Part shown: in pieces, positions 10,901-20,439 of the stretch
Numbering within the stretch: the first letter of the stretch is position 1
Layout of the letters: the number at the start of each line of letters is the position of its first letter
Source: Plasmodiophora brassicae
Taxonomy: Eukaryota > Endomyxa > Phytomyxea > Plasmodiophorida > Plasmodiophoridae
Reading direction: 5' to 3'
DNA length: 64,000 nt
Assembly: GCA_039704465.1 (NCBI GenBank)
Contig: JASFAU010000016.1
Location: 186,001 to 250,000, forward strand
The notes under the pieces: generated by a model
Databases searched by the model: none
What the model saw: the letters and a program-made list of their open reading frames with translations, nothing else
What the model was told of the DNA's origin: nothing
Translations under genes and position numbers: made by a program

Positions 10901-13611
10901 GCGGCGACGCGAGGCGATTCCGGCTCCGGCTTGGGCGACGGCGGCGACGCTTCGGTGAAGTTGCTGACGGCGCAGCAGGACATGGCCAGGGACGACAGGC
11001 GCCGCCGGTGGATGTACCGCAGCGTGATGTGCGGCTGCAGGCGCGCCTCGAACTCGAGGCAGAACTCGTACGCGAGGAACACGGCGACCTGCAGGTCGTG
11101 CAGGCGGGCCAGCGCCGTCAGCGACCGCGTCTCGGCCAGCGACCGCAGCAGGTCGACGTGCAGGGAGCACACGCGCAGCGCGCTGCTCTGGTCGCCGTCG
11201 CCGTCGCCGTCGCGGCAGTACAGGCGCACGAAGCGCAGGACGTGGAACGTGACCTGGGCCGGGTGCGACGACGACCCGGCGGCGGGCTCCATGAGCGCGT
11301 GCGCCGCGGTTAACGTGCCGACGATCTTGGTCAGGAGCGGCAGGTCGCGGGCGCTGTCGGTCAGCGCCCGCATCCACCGGTACAGGAGCCCGTTCGGGTA
11401 CGCGTACAGGGCACGCGTCGCCGCGTAGATGTTGGCGACGCGCCGGGCCATGGCTCGCATGCGCCGGCTGAGCGCGGGCAGGGCGCGCAGCAGCGCGAGG
11501 ACGGCGTCGACCAGGTCGGCGCAGGTGCCGTCGGACGCGGTGGGCGCGAGGCCCGCGACAACGTCCAGGCGCTTGCCGTTCTTGATCAGGTCGGTGTAGA
11601 GCGCGGCGTCGATGGACGGGCGGTCGCTGTCGCGGATCACGGTCGCCCACAGTCGCAGCAGCGGTGCGATCAGCGCGAGCGTCTCCGAGGACGCGACGCG
11701 CCCGACGCACCCGGCCGACGCCTTGTCGAACAGCGCCATGGTCAGCGGCAGTAGCGTGTGGTAGGGGACGGCGCCGGTGCGGCTCTCGACGTAGGCGACG
11801 CCGAGGCGCAGCAGCTTGCTGGACGGGTGCGTGGCCGTCACGTACTCGTGCGCGAGCGCGTCGAAGAAGGCGGCGGACGATCGCGACTCGCACGCGGTCA
11901 CCAGGGCGACGAACGCGTGGTGCGATGCGCTGTCGGGCGTGACGACGTGGTCGGCGACGTGCAGCAGGGTGCGGGCGGGGATCGGGCACGGCACCTGCTC
12001 CGGGAGCCCGATCAGCAAGTGGCCCAGCAGCGTCATGGTCAGGACGGGAGGCGACGTCGCCTCCACCGACGCCGCCGTCACCGACGGGCGCCGGTTCGCC
12101 ATCGACGACGTCGTGATCGTGGTGCGTAACGGGCGCAACGACGGTGTGCGTTGCTGCTCCGCCTGGCGGTAGTCGCGAAGGTGCCGCAGCAGCGGGCCGA
12201 GCTCGTTCAGCACCAGGTCCTGGCCCATCTGGAAGAACAGGCCGTCGTCGTTGAGCGGTTCGACGCCCGCCGGCGCGTCGTCCGACGACTCTGGGTGCGG
12301 GGACGCCGCCGGCGACGACCTGATCGAGGGCAGGTTCAGGCGCGGGATTAGGTTGGACGGCGCGTCGTGACGATCGGGGTCCTCGGCGGGACGGGGCGCG
12401 GCCATACGTGCCAGCTGCCGGAGCAGGCGCTGGATGCCGTGCTGTTCGACGGTGGCGCGTGCCGCCGTCGGCGACCGGCAGACGAGCGCCCACAGGAACG
12501 TGATGAGCGCGAGGGACGCCGGTGCGTCCTCGAACTGGCGCAGCGCCATCGTGACGATGGCGCGTGACGCACCGGCGTCGTCGTCGGCCATGGCGACGAG
12601 CGCGTCGACGACCTTCCCGAACACCGCGTCGCTGGTCGGGCGCGCGACGCCGGCAAGGGCGCGCAGCAGCACGGGTGCGGCGCCGCGCTCGAACCAGACG
12701 CGGGGCGGGGCACGCACCCAGACCTTCCAGATCGCACCGAACAGCTCCGCGCGCTGCCGCGACGACCGGCAGTGGTTGAACCCGTCGACGGCGCTGTCGA
12801 CGAACGCGACATCCAGGGACGGCGTGGGCGCGCACGCACCTGGTGCGGAGGGCGTAGCACGCGCCCAGCTCCAGACGACGTCCAACGGGACCGCACGCGG
12901 TACTGACCAGCGAGGTGCGACCAGGCGCGTACGCACCAGCCGGCCGGGCACCGGCACGGGCGCGTCAATCACGTGCCGGGCGAGGTCGACGTCCACGGTG
13001 AACGTCACGCGGGTGCCGGTCAGCACGCTGACGCGCTTCGTGAACGCGGTGTCGGTGGTGAACGCGCGGAACAGGGCCGTGCGCAGGTCGCCCGGCGTCA
13101 GCACGATCGGGTGCGCGAGCAGCGCCGCCCGGATGGCGCGATCGTCGCTGGCGGGGGCGTCGACGAAGAACGGCGTCTGGACGACCGCCTTGACGAGCGT
13201 GCGCAGCTTCGGCAGGAAGCGGTGCAGGGTGCGGTACAGGAACGCGCGTCGCTGGCGGCTCTCGACGCGCGCCACGACCTGCCTGCCCTTGGGGTTCGCG
13301 AGGACGCGCACGACGACGCCGGTCGGGATGTGGATGCAGGCGCTGGCGATCTTGACGGCGACGAACACGGCGCGGGGCACGTCGATGGGGCCGCGCTCGA
13401 CCCAGATCGTGCAGGACCCGGTCGTCATCGTCGTCATGGCACGGGACACCTCGTCGACATCGACCAGGGCGGCCTGGACGGCGGGCCGGCGCGCCCCGAG
13501 GTCCAGCTCGACGTTGTCGACAATGGTCAGCGTGCTGAGCCCGTACTCGTCCAGGCGGTACGTGGGCGCCCACGGCGGCGCCGGCGCCGCTTCCGACAGA
13601 TCCAGCGTCAT
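7984..13611 (-). CDS. Large protein kinase with C-terminal pseudophosphatase domain
   Basis: A single uninterrupted frame of 1,875 residues when started at the ATG at 13609-13611. The frame stays open to 14139, but that part is antisense to PheRS and is rejected. The N-terminal 1,000 residues are helical and repeat-like with no clear family. A Ser/Asp-rich low-complexity segment follows, then a kinase domain with AKGRFGEVLSSR (glycine loop), CAVKVV (lysine), IHFDLKCDN (catalytic loop, HFD for HRD), LADFGES (DFG), IQSPEIL and DIWAIGCLLFELLTG. The last 200 residues resemble the dual-specificity phosphatase fold (VVIVGRDRNGPVVMVLVFLM), but the HCxxGxxR signature is lost, so it is probably non-catalytic. 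The kinase looks active. Substrates and pathway are unknown. Confidence 0.85.
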   Translation of the reverse strand: MTLDLSEAAPAPPWAPTYRLDEYGLSTLTIVDNVELDLGARRPAVQAALVDVDEVSRAMTTMTTGSCTIWVERGPIDVPRAVFVAVKIASACIHIPTGVVVRVLANPKGRQVVARVESRQRRAFLYRTLHRFLPKLRTLVKAVVQTPFFVDAPASDDRAIRAALLAHPIVLTPGDLRTALFRAFTTDTAFTKRVSVLTGTRVTFTVDVDLARHVIDAPVPVPGRLVRTRLVAPRWSVPRAVPLDVVWSWARATPSAPGACAPTPSLDVAFVDSAVDGFNHCRSSRQRAELFGAIWKVWVRAPPRVWFERGAAPVLLRALAGVARPTSDAVFGKVVDALVAMADDDAGASRAIVTMALRQFEDAPASLALITFLWALVCRSPTAARATVEQHGIQRLLRQLARMAAPRPAEDPDRHDAPSNLIPRLNLPSIRSSPAASPHPESSDDAPAGVEPLNDDGLFFQMGQDLVLNELGPLLRHLRDYRQAEQQRTPSLRPLRTTITTSSMANRRPSVTAASVEATSPPVLTMTLLGHLLIGLPEQVPCPIPARTLLHVADHVVTPDSASHHAFVALVTACESRSSAAFFDALAHEYVTATHPSSKLLRLGVAYVESRTGAVPYHTLLPLTMALFDKASAGCVGRVASSETLALIAPLLRLWATVIRDSDRPSIDAALYTDLIKNGKRLDVVAGLAPTASDGTCADLVDAVLALLRALPALSRRMRAMARRVANIYAATRALYAYPNGLLYRWMRALTDSARDLPLLTKIVGTLTAAHALMEPAAGSSSHPAQVTFHVLRFVRLYCRDGDGDGDQSSALRVCSLHVDLLRSLAETRSLTALARLHDLQVAVFLAYEFCLEFEARLQPHITLRYIHRRRLSSLAMSCCAVSNFTEASPPSPKPEPESPRVAAISLPTGTRMALDRADAPAPPPNLVPEPSSRADDDNDDEPRATITVVPRLHLKRNSVQTATSTNTEYIEQRVRQEAEAKRLARSSKRSSRSFKDDKDGGGGGNNNAESAVHASYDDDDDATDSDDASSASDEAVDDDGTIIGKVFRRISNPLMSLGRSSLGRSSAESTALANLVRGLGSDPASKFSGKALSSSKTAASLKSKSLNSKSSAARVRTGSIASSTGPVHIQERYFQQRLRRRLYADRALHLAMLRLLLRLMVDRNGMALSPRLCHRTPTSHLPHQLNLPFIVHQHVNNPANRKALADLERLEVASSESAHRLVRLLSLASAHTALLEHGVRIAKGRFGEVLSSRVEGRQEPCAVKVVDVPATYHDYQVVPDLFSEITILERFRHRPNVTHVLDYAVTDDGYQVVMDLYAMSLRQWRLSLYRGEAPTPTKGMGLGKTFELLDACLDIYHRVLVAVQDLHDNHCIHFDLKCDNVLIRGKRAGGGVPVAALANMMDECDVCLADFGESLMWNPSLGESGQSLVGRGTENIQSPEILSLSDPNSPDQRRRASSTPRSGAMERQVVSTGADIWAIGCLLFELLTGEFMFEDRQGMPIFFQVISRSQPIISHKNKFTLASMFGEGVGETIADFLGSVLVRSVARRPPIQKVIAMYHALRSRLHHVKAETLQNEKQAAAIRFPLFFRRGRVAPAGAATAAAWKYRRRSVSVSSSARSTRSPNLDPLDDIITAAAAASQRLPPGATPPAAVVVAPFAQQGADTAPPCWAAFDALADTHPERALLPSAVRSSMHRVTSMCSVVVDADVPARAVPIVQRLGFSRVVHCGAGPTATMPAATATVAAGCLVLLSGKYAGRLGAIGRFAGDAADVRLVVDLAAWIRASVHPCAIAMQRCIADGDRVVIVGRDRNGPVVMVLVFLMVTYRISLLEAVLTLKQRGIIGAVEETIVRAVQCWAKQTIGAIFHGNRRGPVTA

Positions 13612-13901
13612 GCACCGAACGCGTACCTGGCAATCATGATGGCGCCCTGGTCCGTCACAGACCGTAGGTGCACCCCCGCTAATAGTGGCCGGCACGTGCG
13701 GCACCCTGCGCATTGGCACGCGCTGACGAGGTGGCGCACCCGGCGGCGTGCGATGCGTAAAGGCCGCCGGTTCGAGTCTGGCCACGGAAGCCCTTAGAAA
13801 TTCCGACCGCTCCGAGTCCACTGCATCGGAATGATACTCGCTTCCAACATTCTCTTTGCCGAATGGGGCAAACAGGTCGTGGCGGGGCGCGCGACAGAGG
13901 T
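13612..13901. other. Intergenic between PheRS alpha and the kinase gene
   Basis: Both genes are on the minus strand, so this 290-bp stretch should hold the PheRS 3' end and the kinase promoter. A tRNA B-box-like string at about 13770 was examined and rejected. No other signal seen. Confidence 0.4.
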
Positions 13902-15827
13902 TTAATCGAAGCGGCAGATCGGGTTGTCCCGGCACATGCGCAGGTCGACCTTGTGCCCGAACAGGTCGCGAATGTTCGACACGCCGTACTTGATCATGGT
14001 CGGGCGCTCCAGGGACAGGCCCCAGGCGATCACGTTGACGCCGTCCGGTAGGCCCATGGGCAGGAGCATCTCGGGGCGGAACACGCCCGAGTTGCCGACC
14101 TCCATCCACTTGCCAAGCTCTGGCGAATACCTGACGCACTGGATTAGGGCGACCTACAGGAGCGACGTCGTACGCGCGTACCCGAAGATCTCCATGCTTG
14201 GTTCGGTGTACGGGTTGTACGCCGGCTTGAACTTGACGTCGCTGATGCCGATCCGCTTGAAGAAGGTGGCAATGACGCCGATCAGGTCGCCGAGCGTCAG
14301 GCCATAGTCGGCGACGAGGCCTTCGACCTGGTGGAATTCGGCCAGATGTGTCGCGTCGACCGTCTCGTTTCGGAACACGCGGTCAATGGAGAAGTATCGC
14401 CGCGGCTGGAACTCCTTGTGCTGGCATCGCAGGAGGATTAAACAAGCGATGTTGCGTTGGGAGCCGGCCGCCTACCTGCGCTAGCTGATAGAGCATCTTG
14501 GATGAGATGGCGGTCGTGTGAGTTCGCAGGAGATTCTTGTGCGCCTCGTCAATCGACCATGGGTAACGCCACCCGATGGACCCGGTCGTGCCGCCGTTCT
14601 CGTGCGTCCGCCGGACGCGCTCCACGTAATCTGCAGGCAGCGACTTCGTTCGGGCTGGGTCTACACGAAGCAACGATGGGCGCGACGTCGCAACGCAACG
14701 ATTATCGCGGCGTACGTGTAACGAAGAAGGTGTCATGAGCATCACGTGCAGGGTGCTGTTGTGGCTGAAACAGCGCATCAAAGTTCCAGAAGGAACTTTC
14801 CACGAACTGATTGGTCGGCATTTCTTCGAACCTGCGCCCGCGCCATCAGTGACAAGCGGTAATACGCGGGCCCACGTTATCACTGACCCCATCTCGAGCA
14901 GGATCGATCTGAACTGGGCGCGGACCTTCATCAGCGGGTGCAACGTCCCATGAGGAATCGGTCTCCCCTTGGCCTTGTAGTTGTAGGCCTTGAACTGTGC
15001 CGTCTTCCACGACTGCGACTGGAGCATTTCGGCGGTCAGGTCGGTCGCCAGTTGTCTACGCTCCAGGGCAAACTCGGCGCCCCTTGTTAACGAGTACCGT
15101 TTGATCGAACTGCCGACAACGCTGAGAAGAGGCACTCGTCATTGCCGCGCAAACGCCTACATCGTCTGCACCATTTTCCGCTTCTTCAGAGCCTTCAGTT
15201 CAGCGTCGGGTACGGTACACGACCCATCACGAATGGCGCACAGCGTCGCACGAACGTCATCGGTGATGGAGTTGACAAGCCGAACCAGCTGTCCGCTTTT
15301 CTCTACGCGCAACGTTACTGGCATGCGATGTGCGGTCTTAACGTGTTATGCCTACCAGGCTTGATCCACTTGAGACGAATTGCCTGGGACATGCCGATCG
15401 AGCCCATGTCTTTACCCAGGCGTTGCAGGAGAGCGTCCCTGGTCGTCGATCCGTCGGCACTGACAGCGTTGTACACTTGCGCTTCAGGCGACCCCGCCTT
15501 GGCGTACAGTTCGCCCTCTTCCGTCAGCTTGGGGACGTCCTCATTCGTCACCGTGAACGCAACCATGTTCGCCGTGCTGAGGCTGAGAATCACGCCGACG
15601 ACGTCGAGGTGCGCCCATCCGTTCTCATGCGAAAACTGCAGCGAGTCGGCAATTGTCCCGGTCGCCTGCAACGTCTTCAGTATCCGGCGCTCAATCGCCT
15701 GCTTCGCGTCGTCATTCGGCGCGCTGCCTGCCGCCATCGTCATCGCAACCGCTCTGCAGAGCGTCGCCCGGTAGTCCGTCGCGGACTCCGCGACCCGTTT
15801 CACGTCGCGTTGCTGACGTTTGCACAT
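13902..15827 (-). CDS. FARSA: Cytosolic phenylalanyl-tRNA synthetase alpha subunit
   Basis: Charges tRNA-Phe as an alpha2-beta2 enzyme with the beta subunit. The first exon encodes the N-terminal winged-helix region ([43 protein letters not shown]). Later exons carry the class II catalytic core: [27 protein letters not shown] (motif 1), [73 protein letters not shown] (motif 2), [16 protein letters not shown] and [13 protein letters not shown] (motif 3). Introns are about 37-60 nt. The start could be 15827 or the in-frame ATG at 15743; family members usually begin near the second. All signature motifs are intact. Confidence 0.95.
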
Positions 15828-15901
15828 CCGTAACTCTCTGTGATCGGATGTGTACTGACGATCGGTGTCGATGTGTGCGACCTACGTTGCGCGTCGGGGC
15901 G

Positions 15902-17350
15902 TTAGGCTTGGGACGCCGACGACTTGGAGGCGTTCGCAGGCTGCTTCTGTAGTGAGGAAGCAGCCGACGAGGCTAACGGGTTCGACTTGGGGGCCGACGG
16001 GTCGCTCGCGGCGGACGGGTTTCTCTTGCCGTCTTGCAGGACAACCATGTGCACGTGTTCGGTAGTCGCAGCGCCTTGCGACGGGGCTGGATTGCGCACC
16101 GAAATGATCTTCGACGTGCTCAGCAGGTTCGAGGCGATTGCGATGACCTGCGAAAGCCACATGAAGCTGATCGTCGTGGGCGCCGTGTTCACCGCGATCC
16201 CCGACACGATGAAACACAGGGTGAACACCCCGGTCAGGACGATCCTCTGCCCGAACTGAATCCTGACCTGCCGCTGCTCTGGTGTCATCGTCGCCATGAT
16301 GTTGTTCATCACCAGCATCTTGTACACTCGACGGCCGTAGACGATGAACGCCACTCCGATCGGAACCTGAACGAGCGTGTACCCCAAGACGATCACCATC
16401 GCTGAGCTCAACTCCGTCCGCAGGATCCCGTACAGCGTCAAGTACTGGTCCAACGCCACCACCAATAGGATAACCAGTTCCCACACGATCCACGTCGTCC
16501 TGCCGACAGGGACGCCGTTCACCGCTTCTCTGTAGGCGACCGTGAACATGGCGACGAGGACCATGGTGCCGGCCCACCCGGTCGACATCATCGCTGTGTT
16601 GCAGTACCTCATCCAATCGTACGGGATACCTTGGCCATTGTTCCCGAACGCGAACGTGTAATTGCACAGGGCGCGTAGCGCGTTCGACCAGAACTCGAAG
16701 AACAGGATCGCCAACGGGACCAACCGGTTGCCCCCACCTGTCGGGTGATGGGACGCCCAGAGAAACGCCCGATGTAGGCAGGCGGCGAGGTTCGCCAAGG
16801 AGTGCCACGTGTTGATGCTGGCGACGACGTTGACGCCGACCCCAGACAGGCCCACCTGCCATTGGTTGACATCGTCCGGGGTGAGGTCGACTCGAAACCC
16901 ATCGGCCAGGGCATCAAGGCGGGCACCGTCGTTGACACTGATTTCCACGATGGGCACCGTGGTGAACGACGATGTGGAAATCAGCGACGGGCGCCACATC
17001 CATGCCATGGCACCGGGCGCCGTGGTCAGTTTGGTCAGCCGGTTCACGATCGCCAGGCAGGACACGCGGCGGCACTCGTGAACCCAGGTCGACATGGGCC
17101 CGCATGGGCTGATATCACGGCGGATGACGACGACGTGGCCGCTGGCCGAGTCCGGCATCGTGCAGGACGACAGGTCGGCGTGGGATAGCTGGATCAACGG
17201 GGCGCTCGAGATCTGAAACGAGCGGTTCGCGTAGAACCAGGCCGGACTGGACAATTGCAACGGTGCGCTTGCGTTCCCTGTATTGACGCGCATGCTGGAG
17301 CATGTCGCGACGATCGCCGTGGACATCAGGAGGTGCCACGGCCGCGTCAT
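15902..17350 (-). CDS. Signal-peptide multi-pass membrane protein, receptor-like
   Basis: 482 residues in one frame. A hydrophobic N-terminal signal (WHLLMSTAIVATCSS) precedes an extracellular-looking domain of about 180 residues with several cysteines. Six or seven membrane helices follow (for example RLVPLAILFFEFWSNAL, AMMSTGWAGTMVLVAMFTV, WIVWELVILLVVALDQYL, AMVIVLGYTLVQVPIGVAF, RIVLTGVFTLCFIVSGIAV, ISFMWLSQVIAIASNLL), then a Ser/Ala/Lys-rich cytoplasmic tail. The segment around FIVYGRRVYKML recalls the THH1/TOM1 group and seven-helix receptors generally, but this is a weak impression. It could be an orphan receptor or a structural membrane protein. No introns are needed. Confidence 0.7.
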   Translation of the reverse strand: MTRPWHLLMSTAIVATCSSMRVNTGNASAPLQLSSPAWFYANRSFQISSAPLIQLSHADLSSCTMPDSASGHVVVIRRDISPCGPMSTWVHECRRVSCLAIVNRLTKLTTAPGAMAWMWRPSLISTSSFTTVPIVEISVNDGARLDALADGFRVDLTPDDVNQWQVGLSGVGVNVVASINTWHSLANLAACLHRAFLWASHHPTGGGNRLVPLAILFFEFWSNALRALCNYTFAFGNNGQGIPYDWMRYCNTAMMSTGWAGTMVLVAMFTVAYREAVNGVPVGRTTWIVWELVILLVVALDQYLTLYGILRTELSSAMVIVLGYTLVQVPIGVAFIVYGRRVYKMLVMNNIMATMTPEQRQVRIQFGQRIVLTGVFTLCFIVSGIAVNTAPTTISFMWLSQVIAIASNLLSTSKIISVRNPAPSQGAATTEHVHMVVLQDGKRNPSAASDPSAPKSNPLASSAASSLQKQPANASKSSASQA

Positions 17351-17351
17351 G

Positions 17352-17549
17352 AGATTGAGGAGCGACGATGCTGATATGGGGCAGGTACCTCAATCGATCC
17401 GCGGCCAGCGAGCCAACCGTGTATTGATACATAGGGACACCACACAAGTCGACGACGCGGAATCGATCGGTCGTGACAATCCACTTGATAGGTATCCCAT
17501 CAGACAGGATCATCCGATCCCGACCGGCTGTTAGGACGCGGATCTTCAT
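17352..17549 (-). other. Possible short conserved exon upstream of the membrane-protein gene
   Basis: A minus-strand frame from an ATG at 17547-17549 reads about 60 residues of ordinary-looking protein (IPIKWIVTTDRFRVVDLCG) before running into the start region of the membrane-protein gene in another frame. It may be a separate small gene, an upstream ORF or chance. Confidence 0.2.
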
Positions 17550-17565
17550 CGACTGGTCTCCGTCG

Positions 17566-19911
17566 TCAGGCGAGCTGTGGCGGTTCCTGCAGCGTCTGAC
17601 AGTGAGGAATTGTTCGACAATGTGGCTGGAACGCAGGATAATCATTACCATCCAATCCTTCGGCAGGGATGTTCCACAGCTGCTTGAACTCGGACACGAT
17701 CTGGTTGGCGCGCTCTGTGTCACCAGCATAATCACAGGCCAGCAACAGGGACGATAGCGTTTGCCTATCGGGAACTAGTCCCGACGACTTGTGGCGTTCG
17801 AATACGTCAATGGCATTCAACAGGTTGCCAGCATGCGCGTATGCGGCAATCATGGCATTCATCGTGGAAACGTCAGCAGCCGAGTTAGCGTACTGCGAAT
17901 GGAACACCTCCGCTGCATCGTTCAAGGCGTCCAGCTGGGCGAACACTGAAATGAACACGCAGACGACGGTATTGTTATTCCAGAACGAATGGTCTCGAGC
18001 CACGACTTGCAATGCCCGAACAGTAGACAGGTCATTCCAGCGGCCAAAAGCGGACACCAACGAACACATGGCAATGTCGTTGTGCAGAGCCCCGCTTTCG
18101 CTGGCATACCGGAGAAGGGATTGCAAGACAGGGAATCCCAAACGGCGAGAACACGAAGAGACCAGGCTGGCGAAAACGGTCGGATCGAGGTCGAAACTCT
18201 GCTCGATCATCACGTGGAACACGTTCAACGCGTCCTGGGCGCGATCAGCCTTCGCATACACAGAAACGGCGTTCGTATAGATGTGCAAAGAGCCAGGTCG
18301 CCCGGATCCTTCGAATTCTGCGAACGTCCTCACAGCGTCGTCTAGGCGCCCATGTTGGCTGTACGCGGCGATCATGGCGTTGAACACGGGTTCGGCAGGG
18401 TTGCGGAAGGAGCGGAAGACGTCTTCGGCGGATGCCAGGTCGGCGCAACGACCATACGCGGACACCAGTGCAGAAACAGCAATGTCGCTGTCACATAATT
18501 CAGCCTGCGTCTCGCGAGCGTACTTTCCCAGCGTTTGGACAGCCGCCAGGTTGAAGCACCGCCCACAAGCCGCGACAAGACTAGAGAATATTGGCACGGG
18601 AACTCTCACGTCATGTTCCGTCATCAGGCGGAACACGTCCATTGCCTTCGGGATGTCGTTTTCGGTGACGAACCCGTGCAGGACAATCGTGTACGTTCGA
18701 ATATCGGGGTGCTCACCAGCGGCTTTCGCATTCTCGAGTACTTCGAGCGCTTTTGAAGCCATCTTATGATGAGCATACACCGATGCCAGAGACGTAAACG
18801 TCACAATGTTCGGGAGAGATTTCGCTTCGCTACGCAACCGGAAGACACGCTCTGCGGCAGCCACATCATTGCAATGATCGTATGCGGTAATGAGCGCCGA
18901 TACGACAAAGTCATTCTCCAGCAGCGTATCCCGCTCTGCATGGCGATGGATTTCTCGGACCAGGGAGGCATCCCGCAATCGGCCACACGTGGAGATAAGA
19001 AGAGCATATACGGGAGCACCAACATCAATACAGCGCTCAGCGGCCCTGCGAAACAACGACACTGCTTGAGTAAGGCGGTTACCTTTAGCAAGGCCCGATA
19101 TGAGAAGGCTGTAAACGTGCGGCGATGGGAGTAGCGCATCTCTGGCATTCATGAGTTCAAACGCTTCAACAGCTGCATCGAAGCGATGATTTGCCAGGAG
19201 TGCCTTAATCAGGTTTGCCCACGTTTGCCATCGATCGGGTGATGGGATCTGTTGGGTGCGAATGTTGCCAAGCAACATCTCGGCGGCCTCACCCGCCAAT
19301 GGATTCTTGGCCTCCGAGCAGATCGCAGAGAGCAGCGATAGCAATTTCTGCGAAAATTCCACACGATTGGTGATAGCGTCGTTCACCAGGAACAGCGCCG
19401 ACTCTGGGGCATTGCAGACGCGGCAGATGTTCGCAACGCCAAAGATGACGTTATGCGATCGTGGTCCACATTTCGAGTACAGGTCAAGCGCATCCTGAAG
19501 CAGGGGTGGGGACGCTGCTTGGCACGCGCTAAGAAACGTGCAGAATAGAACGTCGTTAACGACGACCCGACCCATAGCGGCTTCGAGAACGTCCGGGGAC
19601 TTTGCCGGCATACGACGCCGGCAGAAGGTCATCATGACGTGGTAGAACCGGACATCGGCCCGAATGCCCAACTGGACGACGCGATGGAACACGGCCCAGC
19701 CGCGCTCCGCGCTGTCCTCCTGCTGCAGGCAGCGCACCGCCAGCGCCGCCGATCGCGACCGCATGAACTCGCCATACGCGCCCGCCGACGCCGTCGCCGG
19801 CGCCACAACCTTCACCGCATGACCCGACAGAAACCCGAATCCCAAATGACGCGCCACCGACAGTGGACAACGGCGCCGCAGCACGTTACGCATTGCTGCA
19901 ACGTTACGCAC
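17566..19911 (-). CDS. Pentatricopeptide repeat (PPR) protein, probably mitochondrial
   Basis: 781 residues in one frame with an Arg-rich, acid-poor N-terminus (MRNVLRRRCPLSVARHLG) typical of mitochondrial targeting. From about residue 150 to 740 it is a run of degenerate 31-36-residue repeats, including F.SLVAACGRC.NLAAV, VSALVSAYGRCADLASAEDV, VFNAMIAAYSQHGRLDDAV and MNAMIAAYAHAGNLLNAIDV. The alternating repeat types recall plant PLS-class PPRs, but there is no E or DYW editing domain at the C-terminus. Expected role: sequence-specific organellar RNA binding (processing, stability or translation). The second in-frame ATG lies six codons in; both start codons are inside copies of a short repeat (see 19880-19952). 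Confidence 0.92.
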   Translation of the reverse strand: MRNVAAMRNVLRRRCPLSVARHLGFGFLSGHAVKVVAPATASAGAYGEFMRSRSAALAVRCLQQEDSAERGWAVFHRVVQLGIRADVRFYHVMMTFCRRRMPAKSPDVLEAAMGRVVVNDVLFCTFLSACQAASPPLLQDALDLYSKCGPRSHNVIFGVANICRVCNAPESALFLVNDAITNRVEFSQKLLSLLSAICSEAKNPLAGEAAEMLLGNIRTQQIPSPDRWQTWANLIKALLANHRFDAAVEAFELMNARDALLPSPHVYSLLISGLAKGNRLTQAVSLFRRAAERCIDVGAPVYALLISTCGRLRDASLVREIHRHAERDTLLENDFVVSALITAYDHCNDVAAAERVFRLRSEAKSLPNIVTFTSLASVYAHHKMASKALEVLENAKAAGEHPDIRTYTIVLHGFVTENDIPKAMDVFRLMTEHDVRVPVPIFSSLVAACGRCFNLAAVQTLGKYARETQAELCDSDIAVSALVSAYGRCADLASAEDVFRSFRNPAEPVFNAMIAAYSQHGRLDDAVRTFAEFEGSGRPGSLHIYTNAVSVYAKADRAQDALNVFHVMIEQSFDLDPTVFASLVSSCSRRLGFPVLQSLLRYASESGALHNDIAMCSLVSAFGRWNDLSTVRALQVVARDHSFWNNNTVVCVFISVFAQLDALNDAAEVFHSQYANSAADVSTMNAMIAAYAHAGNLLNAIDVFERHKSSGLVPDRQTLSSLLLACDYAGDTERANQIVSEFKQLWNIPAEGLDGNDYPAFQPHCRTIPHCQTLQEPPQLA

Positions 19912-19952
19912 GGCTACCCTAATAACACGTTACGCACGGCGGCAACGTTACG
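19880..19952. repeat. Five copies of a cgttacg-containing motif at the PPR start
   Basis: Five near-copies of acgttacgca/aacgttacg occur within about 75 bp (near 19886, 19899, 19924 and 19943, with variants). Two of them include the PPR start codons (minus strand atgcgtaacgt). The spacing is irregular. It could be a promoter or initiator motif array shared with the small gene upstream, or a local microsatellite-like expansion. Confidence 0.6.
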
Positions 19953-20320
19953 TCCTGTCCCAAGTGCCATCGGCGGGCGGGCCCTGCCTGTTCAATACCA
20001 CGCGCGCTTCCAGCAGTCGACATATCATAGGTTCAGGCGAGAGCGAACTGGGGCTACCGGAAACGGACGCCACACCACTTGCGTTGCTCTCCGCGACGAA
20101 CTGGATGCCCGTCAAGGGTTCGTTATTCGCGCCGCGTTTGAATTGAACAGCAACGGCTGCCTTCGACAGCGCCGGCAACCCTCTCCACAGGCGGCCAGGT
20201 TGCCCTGTTGATTCGCAACTGCTCGACAGCGCTTTCAAGCGAATCAAGAAACGGTCGTCGATTCCAGTACACGTCCCTTTCGAACCGCTTCGTCACGAAC
20301 CGCATTTGCAGGAGCCTCAC
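19948..20320 (-). CDS. Small unidentified protein, two exons
   Basis: Two minus-strand frames join in phase if 20161-20188 is a 28-nt GT-AG intron, giving about 114 residues. The first exon is basic (FVTKRFERDVYWNRRPFLD). The second reads FKRGANNEPLTGIQFVAES and ends at a TAA that lies in the cgttacg repeat cluster. It sits head-to-tail with the PPR gene and divergent from the coiled-coil gene at 20440. No family recognised; a mitochondrial presequence is possible from the N-terminus. Moderate-to-low confidence because both exons are short. Confidence 0.4.
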
Positions 20321-20439
20321 CGGAACGGTTTCTTGAGGCCAGAATAGGTTAGCTGAGACGTACTTTCGTCGTGGCGGTGCTGACGATCGCTGCGTACGTT
20401 GGGCGTAATATCTTCACCTACATCAAGATCTGGTTTACT

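Noticed and set aside
8009..12835. Very long open frames overlapping the kinase gene (1,608 residues minus, 934 and 627 residues plus)
   Set aside because: They are low-complexity Arg/Ala/Gly/Pro readings produced by strong GC codon bias. Only the frame ending at 7984 carries kinase motifs.
13690..13800. Possible tRNA (ggttcgagtct B-box-like, with a paired T-stem)
   Set aside because: No matching acceptor strand or proper A box and anticodon arm could be placed at the right distance.
13612..14139. N-terminal extension of the kinase frame
   Set aside because: It is antisense to PheRS coding sequence and its intergenic region; protein-like composition begins only after the ATG at 13609-13611.
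14470..14560. tRNA-like string ctagctgatagagcatc
   Set aside because: It lies inside PheRS exon and intron sequence with no B box.
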